A stretch of 64,000 nt of DNA from an uncultured Hyphomicrobiales bacterium (GCA_903929045.1 CAIYTE010000132.1:22378-86377), one strand, 5' to 3'; positions 50,937 to 61,491 are shown, counted from the stretch's first letter. Notes: a model not told the origin generated them from the sequence alone. Translations and numbers: made by a program.

Positions 50937-52087
50937 CGACCGGCGGCCTCGGTGATGGTCGTCACCGTCATGGTCTGGTTGTGAAGCTGGCAGACGCCGG
51001 ACGGGCCGTGCGGCGAGATTTCGCCGTACGAATAGAAGCCGAGCACGGGCATCTTCGATCCGAGTTCAAGACTGGCTGCTTCGACTTCCTCGACCGTACG
51101 CTGACCCATCAGCAAACGACGGCCGATGCAGCTCACCAGAATAGCGAGGCTGTCGGCGCCGGGCTTTTCCGACAAGGACGCGACCGACTGGCGCGCGGCG
51201 ATCGCCGCGCCGTTGGCGAGGCGATGAAAGTTGCCGCGCATCAGCTGCGACACCCAGCCTTCCGGCATGTCGCCGGCGAAGGTCATGGATTTCCTGTCGT
51301 GATCGACCGCAAGCACGGTGCGCACCAGTGCGCGCTCCGGCTGCTTGGGATCGAAGATGCGCAAGGGGAACAGTAGCGCGGTGCCGGGCAGGCCGGAGGC
51401 TTCCTCGCCTAGATAGCGCTTGTAGAGATCGAGCGCCGGACCGCCGTCGAGTTCGAACAGCACGTTGCCGTGCGCGCGTGAGATGCTCCGTTGCGGCCCG
51501 AATTCATCCCAGCCGCCGGCATTGCCGTGGCTGATGCGGATAGCGGTGCCGTAAAATCCGATGGCCGCGACCATCTGCTTTTTCGGCGCGCAATCGCCGC
51601 CGACCAGGGTCTCGGTGAACAGCGCGCCATCGCCGGCGAGTCCGCCGGTGATCGGCACCTTGGGCCCGACCGCCGACGTGATGCCCGCCACCAAGGCGCT
51701 GCCGTTGACGTTGAGGCCGTCCGAGAGAACGAAAATGCCGGCGAGATCGGGTGCGGCCAAAGCCTTGCCTATGGTTTCGCCGCAACTGCGCGACGTGCCC
51801 GCGTTCGTGGCCGGGGCGATCGCGAGTTTCAATTTGGTGCGGTCAAACGAGATCGCGGTCGCCGCGATATCGTCGTCGCTGATGATATCCGTGCTGGCGA
51901 TCTGGCCGCCGGTACTGCAGCCGATGACGTGCGCGCCCGCAAACATGTCACGCAACTCGTGATACCGTTTGCCGCAGGCCAGCGCGCCGCGGGTACCGAA
52001 ATACAGAACGAGATCGGCCTTGTCGGGAAGTTGTCCTTGCGCGTGCCAGCCCGACACGCCGTTCCAGGTCAATGGGTCCGTTCGCAT
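50933..52087 (-). CDS. FIST-domain sensory protein
   Basis: About 384 residues with an N-terminal FIST domain ([38 protein letters not shown]) and a C-terminal FIST_C domain ([19 protein letters not shown] to [12 protein letters not shown]). The FIST domain is an intracellular ligand-sensing module; the ligand is thought to include amino acids. Stand-alone FIST proteins have no known output. The ATG at 52087 is preferred over TTG 52114 because AGGGG lies just before it. That ribosome site is inside a hairpin (52089-52113). Confidence 0.85.
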   Translation of the reverse strand: MRTDPLTWNGVSGWHAQGQLPDKADLVLYFGTRGALACGKRYHELRDMFAGAHVIGCSTGGQIASTDIISDDDIAATAISFDRTKLKLAIAPATNAGTSRSCGETIGKALAAPDLAGIFVLSDGLNVNGSALVAGITSAVGPKVPITGGLAGDGALFTETLVGGDCAPKKQMVAAIGFYGTAIRISHGNAGGWDEFGPQRSISRAHGNVLFELDGGPALDLYKRYLGEEASGLPGTALLFPLRIFDPKQPERALVRTVLAVDHDRKSMTFAGDMPEGWVSQLMRGNFHRLANGAAIAARQSVASLSEKPGADSLAILVSCIGRRLLMGQRTVEEVEAASLELGSKMPVLGFYSYGEISPHGPSGVCQLHNQTMTVTTITEAAGR

Positions 52088-52088
52088 G

Positions 52089-52113
52089 TGCCCCTCGTGG
52101 ATTCCAAGGGGCA
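52089..52113 (-). promoter_or_regulatory. Hairpin covering the FIST gene ribosome site
   Basis: Minus strand TGCCCCT, eleven bases, AGGGGCA: a perfect seven-pair stem whose 3' arm is the ribosome site. Folding would hide the site, so translation could be controlled by structure or temperature. Confidence 0.35.
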
Positions 52114-52290
52114 ACGTTATGCGATGCGTGCAAATATAAGGTTTAGGTATGGCCGCACCGGCGGTAAGGTTTGATCAACCATAGCGGCGGCGCAATCGCG
52201 AATGCAATGATTGCAGGAGCTTCGACGCTACTCACACGAAAACGTGCGGAATTTCACTACCATCGTGTAACCCTAGCCTGAGTTCGTTTT

Positions 52291-52863
52291 GTGACCACCG
52301 ATCTCGACCGATCCTGGAATGATGTCGCCGCGGCGACCGCGGCGGCGGTGGAATCCTACGCCGCCGTCGACGATGTTTTTCTGCTGTTTGCCGCCGCGGT
52401 TTTTGCGCTGCATCAGGACACGCTGCACGCATATGCCATCGACATGGGCCGCGCCGACGATCCGCGCCAGGCGGCGGCCATCGATGCCGCGCAGCCGACG
52501 CCGATCGGCGGTTATGTGCAGCGCGTCGATCTGGCGATGGACGCGCTGATCGCCATCGAGCGCGCCAACGGCGAGATCCTGGCGAACCCGCCAAAGGACA
52601 ACGGCTCGGACGCCTACCGGCTCGAAATGCTGATGGCGCGTATGCGCGCGACGGCCTCGCGGCTGTGGCTGCTGACGATGCAGGCGCGCGCGGTGGGCGA
52701 GGGCGGTGTCGGTCTGCGGCTCGGCGTCGCCGGCCTGTGGACGCGATTGCAAACGGTGCCGCGCGATAGTCTGTCCGCCCGCGCACCGGCGTTCACTGGC
52801 ATGTTCTACGACGGTGTCCGCAGCGATCCGCTGGACTACGAGGCGTGGCCGCTAAGGCCTTAG
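52291..52863 (+). CDS. Uncharacterised protein (190 aa)
   Basis: A helical, soluble, Ala-rich protein starting at GTG 52291 (MTTDLDRSWNDVAAATAAAV). No domain is recognised; the sequence is acidic at the N-terminus with segments that could form a four-helix bundle (VQRVDLAMDALIAIERANG). Codon use is GC-rich like the chromosome, unlike the TIR-like gene that follows 79 bases later, so the two are likely not a single acquired module. There is no clear Shine-Dalgarno sequence; the alternative is a shorter start. Confidence 0.5.
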   Translation: MTTDLDRSWNDVAAATAAAVESYAAVDDVFLLFAAAVFALHQDTLHAYAIDMGRADDPRQAAAIDAAQPTPIGGYVQRVDLAMDALIAIERANGEILANPPKDNGSDAYRLEMLMARMRATASRLWLLTMQARAVGEGGVGLRLGVAGLWTRLQTVPRDSLSARAPAFTGMFYDGVRSDPLDYEAWPLRP

Positions 52864-52942
52864 AGTTTTCGCTGCCTCGCTTGTGTTGATGTTGATAATG
52901 TTCGCCATATGCTTCTAGCCACTCAACTGCGGTAGATTGTAC

Positions 52943-54076
52943 ATGCAGGCATTTGAAGAGCTCTTCGAGTTTAGCAAGTCCTTAAAGAAGGCTGCCGCTA
53001 CTGGCGATGTGGGGGGTGTTGAGGGACCACTAGAAGCTCTCAATAAGGCTGCAAATGAAACCAAGCGTTCGTTCTCGGGCTCATGGCAAGGTTATCATTC
53101 GCGAGTCTATTACGAAAACTTGGCTCCACCGCCACCCGGTGCAAATTTCAGTCAGGAGTGGGGCCTGATGGACATGAGTTATACGAGCCTTGGCTCTCAC
53201 GGTGAGTGGCGTGAGTATGACTTTAGAGATGTGGAGCGTCACATCTACGACATCGCAGGAAATCCAAATCTCGATGTCGCTCGTAAATCTGCAAAGAACG
53301 CTGAGGCCGAATTTAATCGTGCAAAGTCTGAGATTGTTTCAATTTTCGAAAGCGAGCTGCACGAAAAAGAAGATGCGTTTCTTGCAAAGCTGAAGAGTGA
53401 ATTGGAGCGCCTTGAGCCTCTGACTAAGTCCGAAATTGCGCAGCGTTGGGCGCCAAAGGGTCAGTTCATGACCCGCGATACAATAGTGATCGGACAAGGG
53501 GCTAAGGTGCCGCCGCACATTGACGTTCTAGCGGACGTTGCATCTATCAGTCAGCCGTTTGCCGCCTGCAAAGCTGCGTCGGACATAGTTGCCAAGGCTG
53601 CATCCTATTTGGAGCGAAAAAGTCGTAAGAAAGTGGCGGCCGGTCGTATTGGAACTAATGTTTTTGTCGGCCACGGCCGCTCCACTGCATGGCGTGAACT
53701 AACGGATTTTGTGCAGGACCGTCTTGGATTGCCGTGGGATGAGTTCAATCGAGTGCCAGTGGCCGGTGTTACCAACATTGCGCGTTTGTCGGAGATGCTC
53801 GATGCCGCCGCTATTGCGCTACTTGTCATGACCGCAGAGGACGAAATGGCCGATGGGGGTATGCAGGCCCGACTAAATGTCGTCCATGAAGCTGGACTCT
53901 TCCAAGGTCGACTCGGGTTTACGAGGGCGATTGTTTTGTTGGAAGAGGGCTGTTCGGAATTCAGCAATATTCAGGGGCTGGGTCAGATTCGTTTTCCAAA
54001 AGGCAATATTTCGGCGGTATTCGAAGAAGTAAGAAGAGTCCTTGAGCGTGAAGGGCTGATCGATGACTCAAATTAA
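52943..54076 (+). CDS. TIR-like nucleotide-binding-domain protein, candidate antiphage effector (377 aa)
   Basis: An orphan protein with a helical N-terminal region (about 1-235, with a coiled coil near 115-165) and a C-terminal TIR-like domain of the predicted nucleotide-binding type (about 238-370). The domain starts [17 protein letters not shown] and contains [16 protein letters not shown], where Glu316 sits at the place of the Glu in NVVFELGYFIGKLG-type motifs, and ends with [18 protein letters not shown]. The same domain is found in the CBASS effector Cap12 and the Pycsar TIR effector, where it destroys NAD+. The N-terminal part, with [19 protein letters not shown], is not one I can name. 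The gene is visibly AT-richer than both neighbours, suggesting transfer. No cyclase lies near, so any trigger is probably sensed by the N-terminus. ATG 52943 is the first start with the full helix; no strong ribosome site. Confidence 0.72.
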   Translation: MQAFEELFEFSKSLKKAAATGDVGGVEGPLEALNKAANETKRSFSGSWQGYHSRVYYENLAPPPPGANFSQEWGLMDMSYTSLGSHGEWREYDFRDVERHIYDIAGNPNLDVARKSAKNAEAEFNRAKSEIVSIFESELHEKEDAFLAKLKSELERLEPLTKSEIAQRWAPKGQFMTRDTIVIGQGAKVPPHIDVLADVASISQPFAACKAASDIVAKAASYLERKSRKKVAAGRIGTNVFVGHGRSTAWRELTDFVQDRLGLPWDEFNRVPVAGVTNIARLSEMLDAAAIALLVMTAEDEMADGGMQARLNVVHEAGLFQGRLGFTRAIVLLEEGCSEFSNIQGLGQIRFPKGNISAVFEEVRRVLEREGLIDDSN

Positions 54077-54186
54077 ATTTAGGTGATAGGCCAAACTCGT
54101 TACATAACGATAAGCCGCTATCTCAACCCGTCCTTCCCGCCCATCCCTTTGACTTACCCCCCAAAATCCCTTACCCGCAGCCACAA

Positions 54187-55962
54187 ATGACCGCTGCAAA
54201 ACACCCCCAACATCTCTTCACCACCATGCTGGCGCGCGTGCGCGCGGCGGCCGCGCCGCTCGCCCGCAACGCCGATCTATCGCGCGTCGTGGTCGAGCCG
54301 CCGCGCGACGCCAGCCATGGCGACATGGCGACCAATGCCGCGATGGTGCTGGCGAAAGAGGCCGGCAAGAAGCCGCGCGATCTGGCCGACGCCATTGCCG
54401 AAGCGCTGCGCGCCGAGCCGCTCGTCGAGAAGGTCGATGTCGCCGGTCCGGGCTTCATCAATCTGACGCTGAAATCCCACGTCTGGGGCGAAGAGCTGGG
54501 CGTCATTCTCGACAGCGGCACCGCCTACGGCCGCTCTGCGATGGGCGCGCAGGAAAAGGTCAACGTCGAATACGTCTCGGCTAATCCGACGGGCCCGATG
54601 CATATCGGCCATTGCCGCGGCGCGGTGTTCGGTGACGCGCTTGCCAATCTGCTGGCCTTCGCCGGCTACGACGTGACGCGCGAATACTACATCAACGATG
54701 CCGGCGCGCAGGTCGATGTGCTCGCGCGCTCGGCCTTCCTGCGCTACCGCGAAGCGCTTGGCGAAAGCATCGGTGACATTCCGGAAGGGCTTTATCCCGG
54801 CGACTATCTGGTGCCGGTCGGCGCGGCGCTCGCGGCCGAGCAGGGCCCGAAGCTGAAGGCGATGGACGAGGCGCAATGGCTGCCGCTGGTGCGCGCCAAG
54901 GCCATCGCCATGATGATGGACATGATCCGCGAGGATCTGGCCGCGCTCGACGTGCATCACGACGTGTTCTTTTCCGAGCGCTCGCTGATCGAAGGCGGCA
55001 AGGATACGGTCGGCGCCACGATTGAGAACTTGCGCAAGAGCGGCGAGGTCTACGAAGGCCGTCTGCCGCCGCCCAAGAGCGGCAATGTCGAGGACTGGGA
55101 AGACCGCGAACAGACTTTGTTTCGCTCGACGGGTTTCGGGGATGACGTCGATCGTCCGCTGATCAAGGCTGACGGCGGTTACACCTATTTCGCGTCCGAT
55201 ATCGCTTATCACAAGTCGAAGGTCGATCGCGGCTTCGCCAACATGATCGACGTGTGGGGCGCTGATCACGGCGGCTACGTCAAGCGCATGCAGGCGGCGG
55301 TGAAAGCGGTCAGTGGCGGCAAGGCCGCGCTCGATGTGAAGCTGATCCAGCTCGTGCGTCTGTTGCGGAACGGCGAGCCGGTGAAGATGTCGAAACGCTC
55401 GGGCGATTTCGTCACCTTGCGCGAAGTGGTCGACGAAGTTGGACGCTCGGCAGTGCGCTTCGACATGCTCTACCGCAAGAACGACGCGGTGCTGGATTTC
55501 GATCTGGCCAAGGTCATCGAGGCCACCAAGGACAATCCGGTCTTCTACGTTCAGTACGGCCATGCCCGGGCGCAGCGGGTTTTCAAGAATGCCCGGACCG
55601 AGATGCCGGCCTTGCCGGAAACCGGACCGGAGAGGGCGGCCTTCCTGCGCGCGGCGGCCATCGAAAAGCTGACCGATGAGGGCGAATTATCGCTCTTGCG
55701 CAAGCTGGCGCTGTATCCGCGCATGATCGAAGCGGCGGCGGCGGCCCACGAGCCGCACCGGGTGGCATTCTACCTCTTTGAATTAGCGAGCGAATTTCAC
55801 GCTCAATATACCCGCGGAAATGAAGCGCCTCATTTACGCTTCATTATCCAGAATGATCCAGAAACGACCATGGCACGGCTCGCCTTGGTCCAGGGGATCG
55901 TCACGATCCTGGCCTCAGGCCTGGCGCTTCTCGGGGTCGAAGCGCCTGACGAAATGCGTTAA
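54187..55962 (+). CDS. argS: Arginyl-tRNA synthetase
   Basis: A 591-residue class I synthetase. HIGH motif at 139-142 ([18 protein letters not shown]), KMSKS-like [16 protein letters not shown] and the C-terminal anticodon-binding end [19 protein letters not shown]. An Add-1 domain forms the N-terminus ([20 protein letters not shown]). It starts the conserved argS, SPOR, nagZ, scpA, scpB, tatABC, serS block. Confidence 0.95.
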   Translation: MTAAKHPQHLFTTMLARVRAAAAPLARNADLSRVVVEPPRDASHGDMATNAAMVLAKEAGKKPRDLADAIAEALRAEPLVEKVDVAGPGFINLTLKSHVWGEELGVILDSGTAYGRSAMGAQEKVNVEYVSANPTGPMHIGHCRGAVFGDALANLLAFAGYDVTREYYINDAGAQVDVLARSAFLRYREALGESIGDIPEGLYPGDYLVPVGAALAAEQGPKLKAMDEAQWLPLVRAKAIAMMMDMIREDLAALDVHHDVFFSERSLIEGGKDTVGATIENLRKSGEVYEGRLPPPKSGNVEDWEDREQTLFRSTGFGDDVDRPLIKADGGYTYFASDIAYHKSKVDRGFANMIDVWGADHGGYVKRMQAAVKAVSGGKAALDVKLIQLVRLLRNGEPVKMSKRSGDFVTLREVVDEVGRSAVRFDMLYRKNDAVLDFDLAKVIEATKDNPVFYVQYGHARAQRVFKNARTEMPALPETGPERAAFLRAAAIEKLTDEGELSLLRKLALYPRMIEAAAAAHEPHRVAFYLFELASEFHAQYTRGNEAPHLRFIIQNDPETTMARLALVQGIVTILASGLALLGVEAPDEMR

Positions 55963-56056
55963 TTTCTGAGCCAAACCGTTTATAATGCGGTGCTGGATGG
56001 CACCGAGTACGGGCAGGCGCGACGGCTGTGGCCGCGGCCTGGAAACCGGGGATTAG

Positions 56057-57535
56057 ATGGTGGACGACCGAACCCAACGACCCTTTGGCTCGACCGAACC
56101 CGCGCGCAGCGCGCCCAAAGCGGGTGGTTCCAGCAACGATCCGCTCGCCGAACTGGCGCGGCTGATCGGTCAGAACGATCCCTTCGGCGAATTCGGCGGC
56201 AACACGGCGCGCCGCGCCAGTGCGCCGCCGGCGCATGAGCCGCCGCAAGCCTGGACCGACGTGCCGCAGGCGACGCCTGAGCCAACTGCACCGCAATCGT
56301 TCACGCCGAGAGCCTCCACGCCGGAGCCGCAGGCCGTTCCGAATTTCCTGACCGCGCGTCCGGCGCCGTCGGTGTTGCCGCCGAATTTCGCCAATCATGA
56401 TTTCGGCAAACAGGATTTCAGCAAGCCGCAATTCGGCAGCGCGCCGCAGCACAACGACGACCTCTATCATGTCGAAAGCGCGGTGCCCGCTTTTGCCCAG
56501 CAACCGCCGGCGCAGGGCTACGAGAACGATCCCTATCAGCCGGCGCATGCGCCGTTCGGCGAAGAGCAGGTAGATTACTACGAGGAAGAGCCACCGTCGC
56601 GTCGGCGCGTCGGCGTTCTCGTCATCGCCGGCGTATTCGCGCTGGCGGTCATCGGTACAGCCGGTGCGTTCGGTTATCGCGCGATCTTCGGATCGTCGTC
56701 TTCGACGGTGCCGCCGCCGGTGATCAAGGCCGACACGACGCCGAGCAAGGTCATGCCCGCCGTCTCCCAAGATGCGCAGCCGAACAAGCAGATCACCGAC
56801 CGCATCAACGAGAAGGGTGCGGGCGAGCGTATCGTGTCGCGCGAGGAGCGGCCGGTGGCGATCACGCCGCAGCCGGATCCTGTGCCGCAGGCACCGCAAA
56901 CGGCCGCGCCGCCTTCGGGCACCGGCGTTGTCGGTGGCGCCGAGCCGAAGAAAGTCCGTACCATCGCCATCCGTCCCGACCAGGGCATCTCCGATCCGGC
57001 CGCGGCGCAGCCTGCGCCGCAGGCTGCCGTGCCGCCGCCAGCCCCGGCGCCCGTTGCAGCGCCGGGCCAGCCCGCGCCGGTTCGCGTCGTTCCGACAGCG
57101 AAGCCTGCCGCGCCGCCAGCGCGTGTCGCCAGCGTGCCGCCGGCTGATGATGTTGCGCCGGCTCCCGCGCCGCGCGCCGCTGCCAATGCGCCGCTGTCAC
57201 TCAACCCGGGTGCTGCGCCCGCGCGTGCCCCGGCACCTGCGCCGGTCGCCCGTACCGCAGCCGTTGCGCCTGCCGCTTCAAGCGGTGGCGGCGGTTATCT
57301 GGTTCAGGTCTCGTCCCAGCGCAGCGAAGCCGAGGCGCAGTCCGCTTTCGCCAGCCTGCAGGGCAAGTTCCCCGGCCAGCTCGGCGGCAAGCAGGCCGTC
57401 ATCCGCAAGGTCGAACTGGGCGAGAAGGGCACGTATTACCGCGCCATGGTGCCGGCCGGTGACGCCGCCGAAGCCAACCAGCTCTGCAGCGGCATGAAGG
57501 CCGCCGGGGGCAGCTGTCTGGTCCAGAAGAACTGA
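56057..57535 (+). CDS. SPOR-domain cell-division/envelope protein
   Basis: A 492-residue protein with a cytoplasmic charged N-terminus (MVDDRTQRPFGSTEPARSAP), one membrane segment at about 193-215 (VGVLVIAGVFALAVIGTAGA), a very long Pro/Ala-rich periplasmic linker and a C-terminal SPOR domain (about 413-492: YLVQVSSQRSEAEAQSAFAS, KLELGEKGTYYRAMVP-like and CSGMKAAGGSCLVQKN). SPOR domains bind denuded glycan strands at the division septum. Immediately upstream of nagZ, which also works on peptidoglycan, as in other alphaproteobacteria. Confidence 0.88.
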   Translation: MVDDRTQRPFGSTEPARSAPKAGGSSNDPLAELARLIGQNDPFGEFGGNTARRASAPPAHEPPQAWTDVPQATPEPTAPQSFTPRASTPEPQAVPNFLTARPAPSVLPPNFANHDFGKQDFSKPQFGSAPQHNDDLYHVESAVPAFAQQPPAQGYENDPYQPAHAPFGEEQVDYYEEEPPSRRRVGVLVIAGVFALAVIGTAGAFGYRAIFGSSSSTVPPPVIKADTTPSKVMPAVSQDAQPNKQITDRINEKGAGERIVSREERPVAITPQPDPVPQAPQTAAPPSGTGVVGGAEPKKVRTIAIRPDQGISDPAAAQPAPQAAVPPPAPAPVAAPGQPAPVRVVPTAKPAAPPARVASVPPADDVAPAPAPRAAANAPLSLNPGAAPARAPAPAPVARTAAVAPAASSGGGGYLVQVSSQRSEAEAQSAFASLQGKFPGQLGGKQAVIRKVELGEKGTYYRAMVPAGDAAEANQLCSGMKAAGGSCLVQKN

Positions 57536-57605
57536 CCGGAAAGCCGGACCTGAAGAATTAACAGGCAAACTTGCCGTGGTGGCGCGCGCGGGCTAATCCG
57601 CGCCT

Positions 57606-58652
57606 ATGTCGTCATCCGCCTTCATTACCGGATTGGCCGGCCTGACGCTGGCCGACAACGAACGAGCGTTCTTGCGCGATGCCAAGCCGTGGGGCGGCAT
57701 CATCTTCAAGCGCAACATCAGTACGCCTGAGCAAGTCTCTGAACTCATACAATCATTCCGCGATGCGTTGGGCTGGGAAGCGCCTGTTCTGGTCGACCAG
57801 GAAGGCGGCCGCGTGCAGCGCCTCGGCCCGCCGCATTGGCCGGTCTATCCGCCCGGCGCGCGTTACAGCGACCTCTACGACCGCGACAAGGCCGTCGGAC
57901 TGGCCGCGGCGCGGCTTGCCGGCCACCTGATCGCCGCCGATCTCACCGCCGTCGGCCTCGATGTCGACTGCCTGCCGATTGCCGACGTGCCGGTCGCCGG
58001 CGGCGATCCGATCATCGGCGACCGCGCCTATGGAACCGAGCCGGGCAAGGTCGCGGCCATTGCCGCCGCCGTTGCCGAGGGCCTCATGGCCGGCGGCGTC
58101 CTACCGGTACTTAAACACCTGCCGGGCCATGGCCGCGCCACTGCCGACAGCCATCTCGCACTGCCGACGGTCGACACAGATCGCGTGATACTGGAACAAA
58201 CCGACTTCGCCGCCTTCAAACCGCTGCGGAACCTGCCGCTCGGCATGACCGCGCATGTTGTGTTTAGCGCGCTCGACCCCGATGCGCCCGCCACCACTTC
58301 CGTCACAATGATACGCGAAGTGATTCGCGGCTTTATCGGATTCGACGGTTTGCTGATGAGCGATGACGTTTCGATGAACGCTTTGTCGGGGACAATTGCC
58401 CAGCGCAGCGCCGCCGCGCTCGCCGCGGGCTGCGATGTCGTGCTTCATTGCAATGGCAAACTCGAAGAGATGATCGCGGTCGCCAGCATGTCGCCGGAAC
58501 TCAAGGGTGACGCCGCGCGGCGCGCACAAGCCGCACTGGCGGCGAAATCGGCCCGGCCGAATTTCGATATCGAGGCCGCGCGGGCGATGTTCAACAAAAT
58601 GATCGGCGAACCCAACGCTTCTGACGGACCAATGCCACGGATGACGACATGA
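57606..58652 (+). CDS. nagZ: Beta-N-acetylhexosaminidase
   Basis: A 348-residue GH3 enzyme of peptidoglycan recycling. GLTLADNERAFLRDAKPWGG, VDQEGGRVQRLGPPHWPVYP and the catalytic His-Asp loop KHLPGHGRATADSHLALPTV are diagnostic; LLMSDDVSMNALSG carries the nucleophile Asp. It releases GlcNAc from anhydromuropeptides in the cytoplasm. Its stop overlaps the scpA start by four bases. Confidence 0.94.
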   Translation: MSSSAFITGLAGLTLADNERAFLRDAKPWGGIIFKRNISTPEQVSELIQSFRDALGWEAPVLVDQEGGRVQRLGPPHWPVYPPGARYSDLYDRDKAVGLAAARLAGHLIAADLTAVGLDVDCLPIADVPVAGGDPIIGDRAYGTEPGKVAAIAAAVAEGLMAGGVLPVLKHLPGHGRATADSHLALPTVDTDRVILEQTDFAAFKPLRNLPLGMTAHVVFSALDPDAPATTSVTMIREVIRGFIGFDGLLMSDDVSMNALSGTIAQRSAAALAAGCDVVLHCNGKLEEMIAVASMSPELKGDAARRAQAALAAKSARPNFDIEAARAMFNKMIGEPNASDGPMPRMTT

Positions 58653-59479
58653 GCGAGACCTTTGACAACGCCCTGGCGGGCCAGCTCGCCGCCGACCGCG
58701 GCGACACCGAACCGGCGATGATGGTCGACGTCGAGGGCTTCGAAGGCCCGCTCGATCTGTTGCTGGCGCTGGCGCGGCAGCAGAAGGTCGATCTCGCCAA
58801 GATTTCCATTCTCGCGCTCGCCGACCAGTATTTGCTGTTCGTCGAGGAAGCGCGCACCAAGCGGCTTGAACTCGCCGCCGATTATCTCGTGATGGCGGCC
58901 TGGCTCGCGTATCTCAAATCGCGCCTGCTGCTGCCGGAAGCAGCACCCGGCGAGGGGCCGTCCGCCGAGGACATGGCGCTGGCGCTGGCGTATCGCCTGC
59001 GCCGTCTCGAAGCCTTCCGCGAAGTGGCGACGCGCCTGATGGGCCGTCCGCAGCTCAACCGCGATGTGTTCGCCCGCGGCGCGCCGGAGCCGATCGCTGA
59101 AGTGAAGCAGTCGGAATATTCGGCGACGCTCTACGATCTGCTCGCCGCCTATTCGAGCCAGCGCCAGCGCACCGTTCTGTCGCGCGTGCGCTTCAAGAAG
59201 CGCACGGTGTGGTCTCTCGCCGAAGCGCGCTCCTGCCTCGAGCGGCTTATCGGCCAGTCGGAAGACTGGTCGCGCATCGATGCCTATCTGATCAGCTACG
59301 TGGTCGAGCCCGCTTTGGCCGCGACCGTGTTTGCCTCGTCGTTCGCGTCCGCCCTCGAAATGGTCAAGGAAGGCCTCGCCGAGGTGCACCAGAAGGAGTC
59401 CTTCTCGCCGATTTTCATGCGCAAGCGCATCGGCGGGAACGGCAGTGCCAATCTGCATGACGCACAAGAAAACGCATAA
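58649..59479 (+). CDS. scpA: Segregation and condensation protein A
   Basis: A 276-residue kleisin. DVEGFEGPLDLLLALARQQK and DLAKISILALADQYLLFVEE are the N-terminal Smc-binding part; the C-terminal winged helix includes SCLERLIGQSEDW. It joins SMC and ScpB to compact and segregate chromosomes. Coupled to nagZ by ATGA. Confidence 0.93.
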   Translation: MSETFDNALAGQLAADRGDTEPAMMVDVEGFEGPLDLLLALARQQKVDLAKISILALADQYLLFVEEARTKRLELAADYLVMAAWLAYLKSRLLLPEAAPGEGPSAEDMALALAYRLRRLEAFREVATRLMGRPQLNRDVFARGAPEPIAEVKQSEYSATLYDLLAAYSSQRQRTVLSRVRFKKRTVWSLAEARSCLERLIGQSEDWSRIDAYLISYVVEPALAATVFASSFASALEMVKEGLAEVHQKESFSPIFMRKRIGGNGSANLHDAQENA

Positions 59480-59492
59480 GGAGCCGCAGCCC

Positions 59493-60410
59493 ATGCCGAG
59501 CGCAGCCAAGAAGCTCGCGATTGTTCACAACGACGAACCGGCGGAAACGCCGGAGCACGCGGCGTCGAACGAAACGTCGCCGGAAAACGTCGAGACGAGC
59601 GAACAAGCGACCGAGCAGGACACCGTTGAAGTCGCGATCGTCGAGGAGACCGTTGAGGTCGCTTCGCAGGACGCGGCCGCGCAGGACGGCAGCGAAGAGC
59701 CGGTACAGCGCCCCGAGGCGTTGCGTCTGCTCGAGGCCATGCTGTTTGCCGCCGCCGATCCGCTCGACGAAGCGACGCTCAAGCGCGCTCTGCCCGACGG
59801 CGTCGACGTCAAGTTCTCGCTGGTGCAGCTGCAGCAGGAATACGCCACGCGCGGCGTCAATCTCGTGCGCGTCGGCAAGAAGTGGACCTTCCGCACCGCC
59901 AACGACCTGTCGTGGCTGCTGACCAAGCAGACGGTGGAAACCCGCAAGCTGTCGCGCGCCGCCATCGAGACGCTCGCCATCTGCGCCTATCACCAGCCGG
60001 TGACGCGCGCCGAGATCGAGGAAATCCGCGGCGTGCAAACCGCGACCGGCACGCTCGACGTGCTGCTCAAGACCGGCTGGATCCGGCCGCGCGGCCGCCG
60101 CAAGGCGCCGGGCCGTCCGATCACTTACGGCACCAGCGAGGACTTCCTGTCGCACTTCGGTCTCGAGGAAGTCGCCGATCTGCCCGGTCTCGACGAACTC
60201 AAGGGCGCGGGTCTGCTGGAAGGCTCGATGCCGGATGGCTTCGGCGTGCCGATGCCGTCGGACGACGCCTCGCTGCGCGATGACGAGGATCCGCTGGAGC
60301 CGGGCGATCTCGAACTCGACCTCGGTCTGGCGCCGCCGGAAGCGCAGGTCGATCAGTCCGAGAAAGCCGAAGCGGCCGGCGAGCCGGAGCAGGGCGACGG
60401 CGAGAAGTGA
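59493..60410 (+). CDS. scpB: Segregation and condensation protein B
   Basis: A 305-residue protein. ATG 59493 is chosen because AAGGAG lies nine bases before it; another in-frame ATG at 59457 lies inside scpA. Residues 1-65 are acidic and variable. The ScpB core follows: ALRLLEAMLFAAADPLDEAT, TANDLSWLLTKQTVETRKLS and LAICAYHQPVTRAEIEEIRG. The C-terminus is an acidic tail. A family B repeat follows. Confidence 0.92.
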   Translation: MPSAAKKLAIVHNDEPAETPEHAASNETSPENVETSEQATEQDTVEVAIVEETVEVASQDAAAQDGSEEPVQRPEALRLLEAMLFAAADPLDEATLKRALPDGVDVKFSLVQLQQEYATRGVNLVRVGKKWTFRTANDLSWLLTKQTVETRKLSRAAIETLAICAYHQPVTRAEIEEIRGVQTATGTLDVLLKTGWIRPRGRRKAPGRPITYGTSEDFLSHFGLEEVADLPGLDELKGAGLLEGSMPDGFGVPMPSDDASLRDDEDPLEPGDLELDLGLAPPEAQVDQSEKAEAAGEPEQGDGEK

Positions 60411-60413
60411 CGG

Positions 60414-60518
60414 GTCATTCCGGGGCGCGCCCCTTGGCGCGAACCCGGAATCCATAAGCGACGCGCTGTGCCAGAGCTGGATTCCGGGCTCCGACCTTCG
60501 GTCGGCCCCGGAATGACA
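60414..60518. repeat. Palindromic intergenic repeat, family B (third copy)
   Basis: Outer arms GTCATTCCGGGGCGCG and CGGCCCCGGAATGACA, inner arms GAACCCGGAATCC and GGATTCCGGGCT. It lies in the 254-base space between scpB and tatA. Confidence 0.85.
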
Positions 60519-60664
60519 GTAATTCCCGTCCCTTAGCGTGACATTGCGGCATTCTGTGCCTGCGCTATGTCCTTGTTTTTGCCGCTTCCGGGGCCTAGTT
60601 TCACAGCGAAATAGTGGATGGCGCGGCGCGCAGCGAATGCGCCTGGCCTGTGGAGGGTTTGCCG

Positions 60665-60901
60665 ATGGGTTCGTTTAGCATTTGGCACTGGATGATCGTT
60701 CTTCTGGTCGTCATGGTTCTGTTCGGCGGCCGTGGCAAAATCTCCGGCCTGATGGGCGACTTCGCCCAGGGCATCAAGGCTTTCAAGAAGGGCATGTCGG
60801 AAGACGAGAAGACCGCCGAAGCGCCGCCGGCGCCGGTCAAGTCCATTGAACCCGCCGCCACCAAGACGGAAGCCGAGCGCGCCGAAAGCGTGCGCTCGTA
60901 A
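60665..60901 (+). CDS. tatA: Twin-arginine translocase TatA
   Basis: A 78-residue protein with one membrane helix ([14 protein letters not shown]) and the amphipathic helix [23 protein letters not shown] is the conserved hinge. The start at ATG 60665 ([13 protein letters not shown]) gives the standard TatA N-terminus. Forms the pore of the Tat system used by exported folded proteins such as the hydrolase at 36.3 kb. Confidence 0.93.
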   Translation: MGSFSIWHWMIVLLVVMVLFGGRGKISGLMGDFAQGIKAFKKGMSEDEKTAEAPPAPVKSIEPAATKTEAERAESVRS

Positions 60902-60960
60902 GTCTTTGTTGAGGCGCCGCCGGTCCTTTCGGGGGCAGGCGCGGGGAGTTGAGGCATTCG

Positions 60961-61491
60961 ATGTTCGGGTTGGGTTGGGGCGAGATAGTCGTCATCGGCA
61001 TCGTCGCGCTGATCGCGATTGGCCCGAAGGAACTGCCGACGGTGCTGCGGTCGGTCGGCCACTGGATGGGCAAGATCCGGCGCATGGCCAACGAATTCCA
61101 GGGCCAGTTCCAGGAAGCGTTGCGCGAAGCCGAGCTCACCGATCTCAAGAAGCACGCCGAAGACGTCACCAACAGCATCACCAGCTACGATCCGCTGGGC
61201 GACACCCAGAAGGAAATCGAGAAGACCTTCGACTTCGACGATCCGTTGAAGGAAATTCCGAAGACGGACGCCTCGCACGCGCCGGATGCGCCGCCGCTGC
61301 CGGGCACCGTGCCCGATGGCGCCATGCTGCCGGCCGCCACCATCCCGCCGGTCGAAGCGCCGATCCCGGATGTTCCGATGCCGGAACTGCCCGCAGCCGT
61401 GACGGAAAAGGATTTCGCACCGGTGACGACGCAGCCCGCCGTCGCGGACGCTGCTAAACCCGACGCCAAGTCGGGCGGGAGCGCGTCGTGA
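60961..61491 (+). CDS. tatB: Twin-arginine translocase TatB
   Basis: A 176-residue protein. [25 protein letters not shown] is followed by [19 protein letters not shown] and a long acidic, Pro-rich tail. The GPKELP hinge is typical for TatB. The ATG at 60961 is preferred over the in-frame upstream ATG at 60949. Its stop overlaps tatC by four bases. Confidence 0.92.
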   Translation: MFGLGWGEIVVIGIVALIAIGPKELPTVLRSVGHWMGKIRRMANEFQGQFQEALREAELTDLKKHAEDVTNSITSYDPLGDTQKEIEKTFDFDDPLKEIPKTDASHAPDAPPLPGTVPDGAMLPAATIPPVEAPIPDVPMPELPAAVTEKDFAPVTTQPAVADAAKPDAKSGGSAS

